Positions 25,650 through 37,885 are shown, counted from the first letter of the stretch. The stretch: DNA of 64,000 nucleotides from Odontocerum albicorne (GCA_949825065.1 OX463848.1:27986699-28050698); one strand, 5' to 3'. Numbers and translations: made by a program. The notes: generated by a model not told the origin, from the sequence alone.

Positions 25650-26080
25650 CATATATATATATATATACCATCATGTTGCTTCCTTGTTGACATAGGCAGA
25701 GCGCCAATATACTTTCTTTGTCTCATCTGCATGCATACATATTTTCTATTTCTTCTTCCATCTATTTCTCTTACACCATCGTACCTTTCCTTTTTCCAAA
25801 ATTTCATTCACTTGGTTGAACCATACTTTTCTCGGTAATCCTCTACTACGAACCCACTTAAGTTTGCAATATATTTTCTTAAATCCCCCATCCATTCAAT
25901 ATGTTCAATCTACATCAACGTACTCTTTCACCCTACTTAAGCTCACGTTCGTCTTTCATAATTACATTTCTAATTCTGTTATGCATCGACACACCGTGTC
26001 TTCTCAAAGCATGCATTTCTGCCGCATTTAATCGACTCCTTCATTTTCCTCGTCTACAATTCACTCTTTAAATCAAGGTC
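25650..26080 (-). pseudogene. LINE 3' end
   Basis: Minus strand: a decayed LINE ORF2 tail (...FNQVNEILEKGKV..., ADETKKVYWRSAYVN-like), ending ggaagcaacatgatggtata and a short (TA)n run. Confidence 0.65.
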
Positions 26081-26264
26081 GGCACTAAAACGCTGTTGTG
26101 AACCACTTGATTATATATTAAACTATTGACTTCGAGAGGATGACTACTTATGAAGTTTGTTAAATGTACATTATTTTAATACTCATTGAATTAACTTTTT
26201 AACGGGAAATATTTTTACGTATAAGGATACTGTATATATTTTTTTATTCAATTTGATATTATTT

Positions 26265-26345
26265 GGTTATCATCAGTGGTAATAAGTTTTCCAGAGCGAA
26301 CGCCATCTTCGAGTGTCAAATCACTTTTGTCACTCTTCTATACAT
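26265..26345 (-). pseudogene. Mariner transposase N-terminal fragment
   Basis: Minus strand reads LTLEDGVRSGKLITTDDN, matching the 'SLEDxxRSGRPxxxxDD' segment at the end of the mariner DNA-binding domain. About 80 bp only; homologous to 41740-41835. Confidence 0.5.
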
Positions 26346-27639
26346 TTTTGTTATGATTTGGAACAATTAATTGATTAGATGAATAAGAAATTGAAATTTT
26401 ACTTCTTTCTGAAGGAACATCCCTTCGAAACATATTCGAAAGATACAATGGAGACATACCATTAAGGGACTTGAATATAAAGAGTCAAAGTTTTAAATCA
26501 ATCCATATACGATACTTAAGCCAGTGTTGACTTTTTAGAAGCGGGCTAATATACTATATGTTAGCAATATTTATGGCTACCATATATCAACCTAGCGGCT
26601 GCATTGAAAACAGACTGATGTCTAGAAATTTGTGAATCAGACGAACCAGAATAAATAGAATTACAATAATCCAAATGCGACACAACAAATAATAAGACTT
26701 TTCATTTCCTTTGTTGGAGAACATCAACGTACAATTTTTTGCTCTCTATATCTATAGAAACCTGAAGAAACCATAAAAAGGAGCTTTCTATCAAAACAAA
26801 CACCAAGAAATTTGATGCTATCTTTTGGCAAAGCAGCTCCATCAAGAAGGTTGTCTACGCGGTAAAGCCACCAAGAGAAAATCCGTTTTACTTGGATTTA
26901 ATTTTAATTTCTTTCTTGACATCCAATATTTAAGAAACCATTAAAATTTATCTGTTTTATGGGGATGGGGAGTAACTATCTTAGAATTCGATTTTTCAAG
27001 CCCATTTTCACGTATCTAGTACTTTTTTTTTAATTCTATATTTTCGTTTATGATTTTATGAATATTTTGCTTTGATTGCGACTAAACAATACTTAAAAAT
27101 CTTATTTGATTTTTTTACAAACGATATTATTTTATCAAAGGTTTTGACATTAACTCTGTGAAACGCGTATTCAAATATTTCATAATGAATTACTTTTTTT
27201 ATTTTAACAATTACGTCAACACCCTTAACAATAAACATTTCACCTAAAAAGAACCTCGAGATAGTGAATAGAAACACATGTCACGGCAATGAATGTAATT
27301 AGTGGAAAAAAAAAGTTATTTATTTTAAGATATTTTAATTTAAGTTGCGGCCGTAGTCTAATTATTAGTAGTAACGCTTTATAATAGAGCCCCTTGATTT
27401 CTGGTGGATTATGTAGGCTGGTTTTACTCTTAGACCATAATTTTACAGTTGCTTTTCCTTAGCAAAAAAATTTACAAAACGAAAAACTGCTTCAGATTAA
27501 AACGAATTATTGTCTTGGAATTTTGATCTCCTTGATATCGGAACTTTAGGTTCAGTCTACCAAGAAAACATGGTAGCTGATATACAAAAAATCAATTCAC
27601 TAAGTAAATTACTTTCATCCACATGGTGAGTTACAATCA

Positions 27640-27880
27640 TTGTCTATGACGAGGGATTGCCTAAAATTAACAAGTTAGGCTACGATACATTACCTCATCC
27701 ACCTTACTCATCCGATATATTGCCAACCGATTTTCAACTTACCAAGCACCTTAATAAATATTTACGGTTGAAAAAACCAACAGAAAATGCATTTAATGAA
27801 TTCTTAGATTCTAATCTACAGGACTTTTATTCCATATGTATAATTAAGCTTGTAATTTGTTGCTAAAAATAAATGGACTA
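27640..27880 (+). pseudogene. Mariner transposase C-terminal fragment (irritans/SETMAR-like)
   Basis: Plus strand from 27657: KINKLGYDTLPHPPYSSD, then PTDFQLTKHLNKYL and ENAFNEFLDS. It fits the 'LGYExLPHPPYSPDLxPTD' motif that carries the last catalytic Asp of mariner transposases. Upstream domains are missing, and the end (after KLVICC) is truncated. Confidence 0.7.
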
Positions 27881-27996
27881 TAACGTGTGTTCATTTGATA
27901 AATATAACTTATTTACTCTGAAGTTATGTTTGATTGAATTTGTAGGTTAAAATCGGCCATTATTTTGGAAACAACCTTCTGTTACACTTTCGTTGT

Positions 27997-28582
27997 ACAA
28001 AAGTTCCCCGTTATCCACATAATCTTTATCCACGAAATCTGTATCTGTGGTTTCCGTTATCTACGGTTGACGACCATGTTTTTTTTTAAATCTCACACGG
28101 ATTCAGTGCCTCCAACAAATAAGCCAGGCCTGCCAAAAAGCCAGAGATTCATATCAAGTCACCCACGTGATCAGTCGAACTCTATCTCTCGCTATGATCG
28201 CATTGTTCTAAGTATCTCTGTGTTTGTGTTCAATTAATCCTTATTTATCATAAAATTACTCCGAAACGCAAGACTAGTGATGTTAGTGACTCAAAGACTG
28301 CAAAGAGACCTCGTTAAGTGCTAGTAATAAGTGAAAAACTAAAAACTCCTGACTTAGTACGAAAATTAAAAAAAAATGCAAGCCTTTGCTAGAATACCAT
28401 ATATGTAAAAAAAAACAGCCTCCTGTTCGTGATGTGTTCAAAAAAGAGGGAAAATATCGTGCTAACATAGTTACGCTGTTGCTCTTTAAAAGTGCGTGAA
28501 AAAAGGTTTATAATTTAGAAGGGATATTATTAGGGCGGGGGAGTTTGGAACCTATTCCCCACAAATAACAAGGGACTACTGC
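27997..28582 (+). mobile_element. Tigger/pogo-like DNA transposon, internally deleted
   Basis: Left end agttccccgttatccac and right end ccccacaaataacaaggg are imperfect inverted termini of Tigger style. The left subterminal region has the typical tgtggtttccgttatctacg. Inside, about 28262-28330 reads RKTSDVSDSKTAKRP, then ISEKLKTPDLVRKLKKNA, resembling the CENP-B-like N-terminus of Tigger transposases. The catalytic domain is absent. Confidence 0.6.
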
Positions 28583-28740
28583 ATACAGTACAACCTATTG
28601 TCATATAACAATATATTCCGTCTTAAAGAGGTCTTAAGTGAAAACCAGGCTGGAATCCTTTAAAAAATCTGATTTCCAACGGATATTGAACCGCAAGCCC
28701 CGGGTAGGAAGATCTTACCATCTAGGCCACGAAGGTCGTC
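28581..28740 (-). mobile_element. SINE-A copy adjoining the Tigger-like end
   Basis: Tail catacagtacaacctattg, body gtcttaagtgaaaaccagg, B-box ggatattgaacc (reverse), head taggccacgaaggtcgtc. It starts within a base or two of the Tigger-like right end. Confidence 0.75.
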
Positions 28741-28789
28741 ATCGTTCTTCAAATTAAATAAAAGATATGATGAAAATCTGTTTTTACAA

Positions 28790-29010
28790 ACAGACATTTA
28801 CAATGAACAATAATTTAATTGTGTCTATTATATTTGGAATCCATGGCGAATCATCATGAAGCGGCCGCTGAACACGTGCAATTGAGTTACATGCTGTGAT
28901 TAATTCCATGGCGGAGATAATACTATTAATGCTATTTATTGCAGCCAACCAAAACCACTGCAAAATTCCCGCATTATCGTTCCGCGGATCGTGATGCACT
29001 CAAAGTTTTT
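28790..29010. promoter_or_regulatory. Candidate intronic regulatory block (unproven)
   Basis: GC-richer, non-repetitive segment containing an E-box (cacgtg, 28873-28878), gattaattcc and acgaatcatcatgaa-like sites. It has no coding signature beyond chance open frames. Confidence 0.25.
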
Positions 29011-29333
29011 GTTTAAATACATATTAGCTTTGTTTGTCGCCTATAACTACAAAATATACCCTTTTTCACAGTATTGATGGTTGAATAATATATTCCAATA
29101 CGAAATAAATTTTAGTTAATATTTTTTTTTCTTAAATCTGTCAACAAAAAGTGTTGTGTCTCTTCAAACACATGTGTAGATACGATGATACAAATCTCGA
29201 AAACACTACCATACTGGGCAATGTGTCTTGGTAGGACATCAAAACGCTGCGCCCCTTGAGTTGGACCGATCAACTCCAATTCCACTCTGTGTGAGGCTTT
29301 ACATTTAGCTAGAGACAAAAATAGTTGAAAAAA

Positions 29334-29857
29334 TGTTGTGATGGTCTTATAGTGAAGATCGTGATCCTGAGATATGAGCATGACGACTAGAGGGAGAAAT
29401 ATTGTGATGGTCTTATAGTGAAGATCGTGACCCTCAGATATGAGCATGACGAATAGAGGGACAAATATTGTGATGGTCTTATAGTGAAGATCGTGACCCT
29501 CAGATATGAGCATGACGAATAGAGGGGCAAATATTGTGATGGTCTTATAGTGAAGATCGTGACCCTCAGATATGAGCATGACGAATAGAGGGACAAATAT
29601 TGTGATGGTCTTATAGTGAAGATCGTGACCCTCAGATATGAGCATGACGAATAGAGGGAGAAATATTGTGATGGTCTTATAGTGAAGATCGTGACCCTCA
29701 GATATGAACATGATGAATAGAGGGAGAAATGTGATGGTTTTATAGTGAAGATCGTGACCCTCAGATATGAGCATGACGAATAGAGGGACAAATATTGTGA
29801 TGGTCTTATAGTGAAGATCGTTACCCTCAGATATGAGCATGACGAATAGAGGGAGTG
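29334..29857. repeat. 66-bp minisatellite, open in one frame
   Basis: About eight highly similar copies of a unit with gatggtcttatagtgaagat and cctcagatatgagcatgacg. Unit length is 22 codons, so the minus strand stays open for 242 codons (SEGHDLHYKTIT repeated). One copy is shortened by six bases. Not treated as a gene. Confidence 0.93.
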
Positions 29858-30000
29858 GGAGAAAGATTTTTTATTAATGAGAATCTCATTATTTGGAAGA
29901 ATGGAAACACATATGGATGAACCACGGTTTTATTCTCTGGACCACTAAAAATACATCAATAACTCTCCTGTTAATATTTGTTTTATAAAGTGAAATAAAT

Positions 30001-30182
30001 GACATCCGTAACCTAATTGGAAAGACTAGGCCACGAAGTACAGTTCGGGTTCGATTCCCATTGGAACCCAGATATTAAAAATGCAGTTCCAATCTCGTTT
30101 TCACTCAAGAGTTGTTTAAACGCCTTTCCGATTGATTGGAAGAGATTGCCGCATGGAAATTAGCCCGCGTGGTTGTACTATT
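30001..30182 (+). mobile_element. SINE-A copy
   Basis: Head gacatccgtaacctaattgg, good B-box (gggttcgattccc), cccag joint, tail gattggaagagattgccgc. Followed within 20 bp by SINE-D. Confidence 0.8.
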
Positions 30183-30201
30183 TAAAACAAAAGTGCAATG
30201 C

Positions 30202-30376
30202 GGTGCATGGCCCCGCCGTGACGCACTGGAGGTCCGTGCGGAAAGTCGTCGGTTCGAACTCCGCGCTGTGCTACTCCCCTTGAACTACACAGGCACTTTT
30301 TCCATCTAGTGTTCGATGGTATAAGGATACCTATGACTTCGGTCAAGTCTATTCTTTTTAAAAACGAATAAAAAAG
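30202..30376 (+). mobile_element. SINE-D copy
   Basis: Segments gcactggaggtccgtgcgg, cggttcgaactcc (B-box), ctactccccttgaac and tagtgttcgatggtataagg match 16094-16257. A-rich end. Confidence 0.75.
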
Positions 30377-31059
30377 AAAAAAGACATAATACAAAAGAGA
30401 GAGAAAGAGTTCTAATTTGATTAAAAAAATACCCTTCTTATAAAGATTTTTTGGTCCTTATTTTTTATAAAGTTGCTTAATCTTTGTAAAATATATTTGT
30501 AAAAATAGAATTGAATGGTTTTTTTTTATTATTATCCGAGTGCTGATTTAAAGATATCGGCAAGAATATTAATTTCGAGGCAAATTTCTTAGAGATTTAA
30601 ATCAATATGGTCACTTAAAACAGTAAGCGATCCGAACTTTTTTTAGAAATATTCAATTAAACAATTCTTTTAACATTTTTCATAAATATTTTTAACCCTA
30701 CTTTCTAATTCGTATTAATTTCATGTTGTATTCCCATTCAATGCGCATTTAATTTTGATTAAAGTTTAAAACTGTTTTTGAATAGCATATTTTCTTTATT
30801 CATTGTTTAAAATCTTACATTGTTTTTCAATCTTTCAGACAAGTCATTTTCGTTTGCATTAAAATTGATTGACATAAAGTGAGCGGTGAATTTTTTTTTT
30901 CGTTTCAAGACATCACCCGAGTAAAAAAGTTTTATCCTTAAAATAACATTTTTTTAATATTTTACGTTACGTGGGGATTTCACTTTATTTAATTACGTAA
31001 ATGTTTTTCCCCACTTTAAAAAACAAAATATACTAACTAAATTGATTATATTATTGTTG

Positions 31060-31355
31060 CTGGATACAGAGAATCACAAATGCGCAAATCCAAAGACAGA
31101 TCGAAAAGAAATGCACTTGGAAACCATAAAAAAAACAAAGGTAAAGTGTCTGCGAAATATACTTATTAGACAGATACTAGTTACTGCAGCTCATAATGAT
31201 AGGCAAAATCGCGCGACGAAGAAGAATTGGAAGGAAAAAAAATATTTTCATTGGAATATAATATAGTCATATTATGACCGTGAATCTGTCTCCAGCGTGT
31301 GGAGGATCTGTTTAATCTTGCTAGAAATGAGGAGCTCACTGTCAACCTTCCCTAG
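31060..31355 (+). pseudogene. LINE C-terminal relic
   Basis: Read across frameshifts: RNILIRQILVTAAHNDRQ, RRRRIGRKKIF-like, then VEDLFNLARNEELTVNLP, typical of the last part of an insect LINE ORF2. Interrupted. Confidence 0.45.
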
Positions 31356-31934
31356 TTAGAAATACGAAAAGAAGAAAAAAAATCTTTAGATATTTATGAT
31401 TCACTCTTACTAACATAAAAGGGGGGAATGTTATTATAGATCTGGAAGAAATATCATTATGAAATGGATCTCGGAGGAAAATCAGTGGATGGTAAGGAGA
31501 TTGTCCACAACAATAAACTTTAGAGAGTCGAAAAACCGAAACCACGTAGCGAAGAAAGGAGCTAGGAGGAAGAAGAATAATTAAAAAAAGTATATTAATA
31601 CAGTTATTGCTTACAGCAGCGGTTCACAACATATTTTAATCACGTAACCCTTTTCTTATTGATAATTTTTTTTGGACCTTTACAATTCTTACTGCTAATA
31701 AATAAAACAAGAAACCATAAAATCAAAAGTAATTTATTGAAAAAATCAGATAAATAATGGAAAAAATACTATTTATTCAAACTGGTAATTCATGTGAAGG
31801 ATTGCTGCTATTTTTTATTTAAATTTTGTTTAATTGTGAAAAGTAGTTAACATTAATTTTTCATGCATACTTTAAACTATTAATTAGAGCATAAAAACAT
31901 TTTTTTTGACGCAACGCCAGGATTCCGTTTCTAT

Positions 31935-32965
31935 TCTTTCCTCGGAGAATATTCCTAGCGGATTATTTATCACAAAAACATTAAATTAGTCAAAATTTTA
32001 AATATTTCTAGCGGATTATTTATCATAAAAACATTAAAATATTTCTAGCGGATTATTTATCATAAAAACATTGAAATATTCCTAACGGATTATTTATCAT
32101 AAAAACATCAAAATATTTCTAGGGGATAATTTATCATAAAAACATTAAAATATTCCTAGCGGATTATTTATCATAAAAAACATTAAAATATTCCTAGCGG
32201 ATTATTTATCATAAAAAAACATTAAAATAATCCTAGCGGATTATTTATCATAAAAATATTAAATTAGTCAAAATTTTAAATATTTCTAGCGGATTATTTA
32301 TCATAAAAACATTAAATTATTTCTAGCGGATTATTTCTCATAAAAACATTAAAATATTTCTAGTGGATTATTTATCATATACAATTTTAAATATTTCTAG
32401 TGGATTATTTATCATAAAAACATTAAAATATTTCTAGAAGATTATTTATCATAAAAACATTAAAATATTCCTAGGGCATTATTTATCATAAAAACATTAA
32501 AATATTCCTAGGGGATTATTTACCATAAAAAACATTAAATTAGTCAAAATTTTAAATATTTCTAGCGGATTATTTATCATAAAAACATTAAATTATTTCT
32601 AGCGGATTATTTCTCATAAAAACATTAAAATATTTCTAGTGGATTATTTATCATATACAATTTTAAATATTTCTAGTGGATTATTTATCATAAAAACATT
32701 AAAATATTTCTAGAAGATTATTTATCATAAAAACATTAAAATATTCCTAGGGCATTATTTATCATTAAAAACATTAAAATAATATTTATCATTAAAATAA
32801 TATTTATCATTAAAATAATATTTATCATTAAAATAATATTTATCATTAAAATAAATTTATCATTAAAAACATTAAAATTATCATTCAAAACATTAAAATG
32901 TTCCTAGCGGATTATTTATCATAAAAACATTAAATTAGTCAAAATTTTAAATATTTCTTTTAATT
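31935..32965 (+). repeat. ~38-bp satellite array (about 1 kb) with higher-order duplication
   Basis: Roughly 25 copies of a unit with tctagcggattatttatcat and aaaaacattaaaa. A block at 32261-32490 is repeated almost exactly at 32537-32765. Near 32770-32870 the unit shrinks to an 18-bp repeat (taaaataatatttatcat). Confidence 0.93.
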
Positions 32966-33559
32966 CCATCGTTACTTACTCAAAGGTCCAAAAAATATTA
33001 AGATTTTTTTCAGCTTAAAATGTCATATTTTATACTATAATATACAAACTCAATATATTCCAGATATGTTGTACAACAATCGACTCTATTTCTCAACCTA
33101 CATAATTACACTTTCACTAACCTTATAACATGACTGAGTTATGCATGAGACGAAAACTAGAAATAAGAATTTCAGTCGTTGGTATATTTTTAAATAATTA
33201 GTTTGGTTGTATTTCCAGTAAATGTTCTATCAAATGAAAATAAAATAAATAAAAACAACCCCTCTTCTTTTTTCATTCACAATTTAAAAAAGTTAATTAA
33301 GTTTAGAAATATTTAGTAAATAGTTAATAAATCCAAATATTCCCGTGTTCACATTGTAAATACTTATTTTAACTCACGTTAGAATTACTTAGAACTCGTA
33401 GCATTTTTATTTTTTGTATGGTTTCGTATCAAAATTAACCATTTTTTATTTTTTCATAGAGATTTCCCCTCTTTCCTCCACTATGCTGCCGATTTAATTT
33501 GTTCTGCTGTTCTTCTGTCTGTTCTTTTTATCCTTAGCGTTCCTTCCTGTTCTAAATAG

Positions 33560-33668
33560 GTTGTACAAATACAGGCGGGAACAGCAGCGAGAGGCGCGCA
33601 GCGGGGAAACCCTTGCCCTCAGCGGGAAGCCAAGACAACACCACCATTGTTGCCCTAAGATGAAGATG
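33560..33668 (+). CDS. Ca-alpha1T: Cav3 T-type calcium channel alpha-1, exon: proximal I-II linker
   Basis: 109 bp: one base (G) that completes the AG left by the previous exon as Arg, then 36 codons ending in phase 0. The peptide starts LYKYRREQQREARSGETL and ends with a His/Cys cluster (RQHHHHCCPKMKM). A His-rich tract in the I-II linker is a known feature of Cav3 channels, where His residues can contribute to metal sensitivity; that property is inferred here, not shown. The acceptor is ctaaatag preceded by a long pyrimidine-rich tract, and the donor is gatg|gtaaga. An AG at 33536-33537 could serve as an alternative acceptor, but it brings an in-frame TAG (33557-33559). The exon is too short to stand out as an open frame and was identified from splice signals, frame continuity and GC content. 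Confidence 0.85.
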
Positions 33669-33886
33669 GTAAGAAATCATATTAGTTATTTTCATGTCTA
33701 CTCTAATGAATATAAATAAATTCTCTCCAAAAATATATTTAAAAAATAACCAAACGTTAACTAAATTCTCCCATTAATATCGTTTTAAAAATACATATAT
33801 TCATGCCACTCGATCTTTTATGAAATCTCACATTTTACCTGATTTTATCGTTTACTTTTTGTATAACATTGTATTACGATTTCGCT

Positions 33887-34060
33887 GTTTACAGTACAAT
33901 CTGGTAGGTTGAATGTCATGTGGCAAACTCATTCAATCAACAAGATAGTTGTTAAAAGCTTTAAGTGAACATCAGACTCGAACCAATATGAATCAAGTCC
34001 GTAAAAAATGTATACGTAAAAAGTAAATAATTTAACACGTAACCTCTAGGTTTGGAAGTT
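33887..34060 (-). mobile_element. SINE-A copy, decayed head
   Basis: Tail ttacagtacaatctggtagg, catgtggcaaactcattc, then ctttaagtgaacatcagac. The head is only weakly recognisable. Confidence 0.6.
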
Positions 34061-34259
34061 TTATATATAGACATTTTTTTTCTTAAATGAACACTAAGTG
34101 ATGTGTGCTCATATGCAACCATTTTTGCTGATACCTACTTGAAGAGTTAACATTTAAAATTGAATCACAATTTTTGAAAAACAATAATCGTGTCAAGATC
34201 ACTCAAACTTCGATACTTGTTTTGAATCTTATTGCATTGTATTACACTGTCATTGTATA

Positions 34260-35000
34260 TATAAAGGTTGGCTCACAATAAAGTTAGTTTTTGAAAAATT
34301 TATAATAAATCATGGTTTGTTTTAATCCACTTGAATTACTGCAAAAATGTAACAAAAAGTTGTGAATTTGCTTTTTAAAAATAATCTAATCGAGATGGTC
34401 ACCATCGCGTCGACGGCATTCGTATAATCTGTCTAAAAAAAATGAAATACGCATCTGCATGTCTCCCGATATATCGCTTCGATTTCTTGATAAATGTTTT
34501 GAATTATTTGCATATTAACTTTTTAGGTACTTCCACAAAAAAAATGTGTGAGGTCAAATCACAAATTCTTGGTGATAACACAATATCACCCTTTCGCGAA
34601 ATCAGTTTTCCAGGGAATATATCGTGAACCACTTCCAAACTATTATTGGACATGTGACAAATGCCCCCATCCTGTTGAAACCACGTCTTTGAAATATAGC
34701 CCGGAAATTCTTGCAAATTTACACTTAAAAACACTTTAACCGTTTAAATGTAACACTCCGAATTAATTGTTGTTACTTGGTCTCGAGCGTCCTCGTAGAA
34801 ATAAGGGCCGATGGATCCCGACGCTTACGTGGCTGCCCAAACTTTTACTCGTGCACAATGGTGTGGTCTCTGGGATTTCAAACCTTAGTTTTTATCGCTC
34901 AAATAGCGGCAAATTTGCTTATTGACGAAGTCATTTATATGGAAATGTACTTCGTCTGAAAATAGTATGTCGTTAAGCCCTGCGAAGTGTTCAAACATTT
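34260..35000 (-). pseudogene. Tc1/mariner-superfamily transposase relic
   Basis: On the minus strand, from high to low coordinates: ILFSDEVHFHINDFVNKQ (first catalytic Asp region), then WFQQDGGICHMSN (second Asp present, about 34690), FPGKLISRKGDI, and CDLTSHIFF where the family has a third catalytic Asp. That residue is lost here. The end is near RLYECRRRDGDHLD. It is crossed by frameshifts. A possible terminus, ggttggctcacaataaag, lies near 34265; the other end was not found. Confidence 0.7.
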
Positions 35001-35049
35001 TAAACGCAAAATCCAACCTTTTAACTACGAGTAAGTCTGCTTCATTTAA

Positions 35050-35192
35050 ATCCTGAAGATGTTTGAGAGGTCTAAAGTGAAAAGCACACTAGAAGTTTTG
35101 TTTTTTTTTTTAATTTGGGAAAACAAAGAGAATTGAACTTGCTAACCTTGGATCGAAAGACATGTATTTTACCAACTAAGTCAACTTGTCAC
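35050..35192 (-). mobile_element. SINE-A copy
   Basis: Body gaggtctaaagtgaaaagc, T-rich joint, degraded B-box (gagaattgaac, reverse), head ttttaccaactaagtcaac. It adjoins the Tc1/mariner relic. Confidence 0.6.
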
Positions 35193-36361
35193 TTATTTTT
35201 AACCATGGTGAATGTGAAAATTATATTTAAGGACTACGATATGTTAATCAATAAAAATATAAAGTGGTTTTTTATCATTCTTGCTTTACTTTTTTTTTAA
35301 CCAATATCATCCAGATCTCAATCAATTCACTTAACGCGTTTCTCTAGCTACGCAATTTTTCCTAGAACCAATTAAAAGCGTTAAACGGGAGATACCCACA
35401 TACATGTCTTTTCCGCTGAACATAAACATTTCCTTAAACAATTGCTGATATCTCGATTAAAAGCCATTTTTTTAATTTTAAACGTGTTGTATGAAGTTAA
35501 ATAGTTTGCTTTTTGTGGTTTCTGAACTAGTTCACAGACCACATCAGTGACGACATTTCAAAAGCACGTACACTTTATTTTCTGTTTATTTCAGCTTTTA
35601 CGACAAAAGCCGCAGTTAATGCATGTAAAATTAAGGTCTAAGCTCGCTGCCTCAACGTTCCCCGTATTCGCCCAATTTCCTGGCTCGCTTATTATATATT
35701 TGACTTTGGCCCCCTGCATATTTTATGAGATCCAAAAATTTAAACAGTATTTAATATTCAAACCCATAGTAGACTCTTATTCAGGTTGGATTCCATACCA
35801 ACCCTTTGTTAACGAACAAAGATTAGTCAATTTAATATAAGTATGATTTATTTACCAATTCCCAACTACCCAAGTTTTATAATATCATTAAAAATATTTT
35901 GAAAATTAATAATATTTTATTTTTTATTTATTTCACAATAAGATATTTATGATTTAAATAATCGTCGAGTACACAAGTATATAACGCTGCAGAAACCCCA
36001 ATATTTTGTGGATATAGAGAACCAATTTACTAGGCAAGATCGATGACGAAGTGGTCTCCGTTCTTAATCACGTATTACATAAATTTGTTTTAAAAACTAA
36101 AACATTCAGCAAACACATGTACTCGGCGTTCACATCCTTATACCTACTTAGAACCTAATTATCACACACAATTACAAACGCGTCATAATTTGTAATTCAT
36201 GTCCAACAACTTATCTCAGCTCTACATTCGCATTAGTCATTCACTCACACATCTTTGTGGAGATATATTGTACAAAGCTCTTTACTCCTCGCTTTCCTCC
36301 TATTAAAGAATAACTCTTAGATTTTTTTTATTTGAAAGCGCAATAATAATAATATTAAAAT

Positions 36362-36545
36362 GACAGTTTATATACCACCGTTTGAAGGGCAGACTCTCTT
36401 CAAGAGCGTTCTAACCGAGAATCGAATCCTCTCTAATTGAGAGACTAAAAATATAAAAATATTGTTTTTTTTTTAAATTGAGTATTAGGATATGAATTTC
36501 AGCGGTGACTACGTTATAAAAATCACCCCTTTCCTTCAGAAAGAT
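36362..36545 (+). mobile_element. SINE-C copy
   Basis: ggcagactctcttcaagagc, degraded B-box (gagaatcgaatcc), then ttgagtattaggatatg. Parallel to 7655-7800. It may extend to about 36640. Confidence 0.5.
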
Positions 36546-36894
36546 ATTGTTAAATTCTTGATGCGAGGGACGGAATATTCCTCCAACCAAATAATGTATG
36601 AACGCGAGGGCTTGGAGCCAGATTAAGTACATTTCCTCTTTTTCTCTAAATGCTCTTACATTTATCGGAAGATCAGTAGTATTTTATATACAATAATACG
36701 TGAATTAATAAATATCTGATGAAGATTGAATACTTTAAACTCATGTTGGATAACGAATCGATTTTTTGAGCGGAATTTTAATCAAGTATTTCACAGTGGA
36801 TCCATACGAGTACTAGATTAATACGCACCACCTCAGTTTACAACTCTAAAACACAAAATAGTCTAAATTTATGAGGAAAGAAAATATTCTCTTA

Positions 36895-37230
36895 TTTTAA
36901 GTGCATTTATGTGTGGACGTGGAAAAGACTGAAAGCTGTAGAAATATTGTACGTGCTTAGAATAATACATTGGATGACAATGTATGACAGAATACGGACT
37001 TAAGTGATTAGGGATGAATGTGAATTTAAGGCTAAAGGGTTGAATAAGGTGAACGAATTAATGAACAATGACCAAGAAAACAAATATACTGTGCAAATAT
37101 GAGTGGAAGGCATGGAAGAGGAAGATCGAGAAAGGCATGGTTGGATCTGTGTTGAGATAGACAAGTCTGGCGCTCTTTCTTCTCTGCGTACCCCGACTGG
37201 GAAATGGCGTGATGGTATCTATCTGTTTAC
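36895..37230 (+). pseudogene. LINE 3' end, internally deleted
   Basis: Shares with 21285-21810 gtatgacagaatacggac, gaatttaaggctaa and gtgcaaatatgagtggaagg, then tcgagaaaggcatggttgga. It jumps straight to the terminus tctggcgctctttcttct...gggaaatggcgtgatggta. The last 60 codons before the terminus are deleted. Confidence 0.7.
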
Positions 37231-37594
37231 ATATTTATAAATATAATAAGCCTTTTATAAGGATTTATCCTTACATATTTTTTATTGCAAAAAAAATAAC
37301 ATATATTCTTTGTACTCGTACTCATTTAAATATATAAGTTTCTTCGAAATAATTAGCAACAAGAAAAAAATTTATTCCAAGAAAAGTTCTGAAGAAAAAA
37401 ATATATCATTATATTGAAATTTATCCGAATACATGTCTCCCAATTAAAGAAAAAACACAATTTGACTGCTTTTATCTTACGCAATCATACACATCTCGGT
37501 ATCTAAATAATGACAAATAATTTAGTAATATTTAAGCAACAGATTTACTTTTTGCGAGTTTATATTTAAAACATATTTGTTTTTTTGTATTACA

Positions 37595-37885
37595 AGATTT
37601 AAGAAAGGAATCTTGAAATGGTTCGGCCACATCGAGAGAAATACTTATGAAACAAATATTTTTGTCCGAAATAAATGGAGAACAAAGAATATGTAGATCT
37701 AAGAAAGTGTAGAAGGAGATGTTTGGATAAAAATTAACTGAGGGAAGAAAAAGATCATGAGAAACATGGGAACATGTATACATGAAATATATATGATAGA
37801 TGTAGACGAAGCGAGAACCGTCTGCATGGATAGAAAGGTGTTGAGATCTGTCCTCTCTACCGACCCAAAAGGAATGTGACATTGG
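37595..37885 (+). pseudogene. LINE C-terminal relic
   Basis: GILKWFGHIERNTYETN, then VDEARTVCMDRKVLRSV and LSTDPKGM: the same C-terminal architecture (WFGHVER ... DEAK.VC.DR..WRSV..YP.G) in one decayed copy. Confidence 0.65.

Noticed and set aside
29112..29840. 242-codon minus-strand frame
   Set aside because: Produced by a 66-bp tandem repeat; no start context, splice signals or family resemblance.
33536..33559. Alternative acceptor (ccttag) for the 33560 exon
   Set aside because: Its use introduces an in-frame TAG just before the supported exon start.
35547..35840. 97-codon plus-strand frame
   Set aside because: No motif, no composition change, no splice sites.
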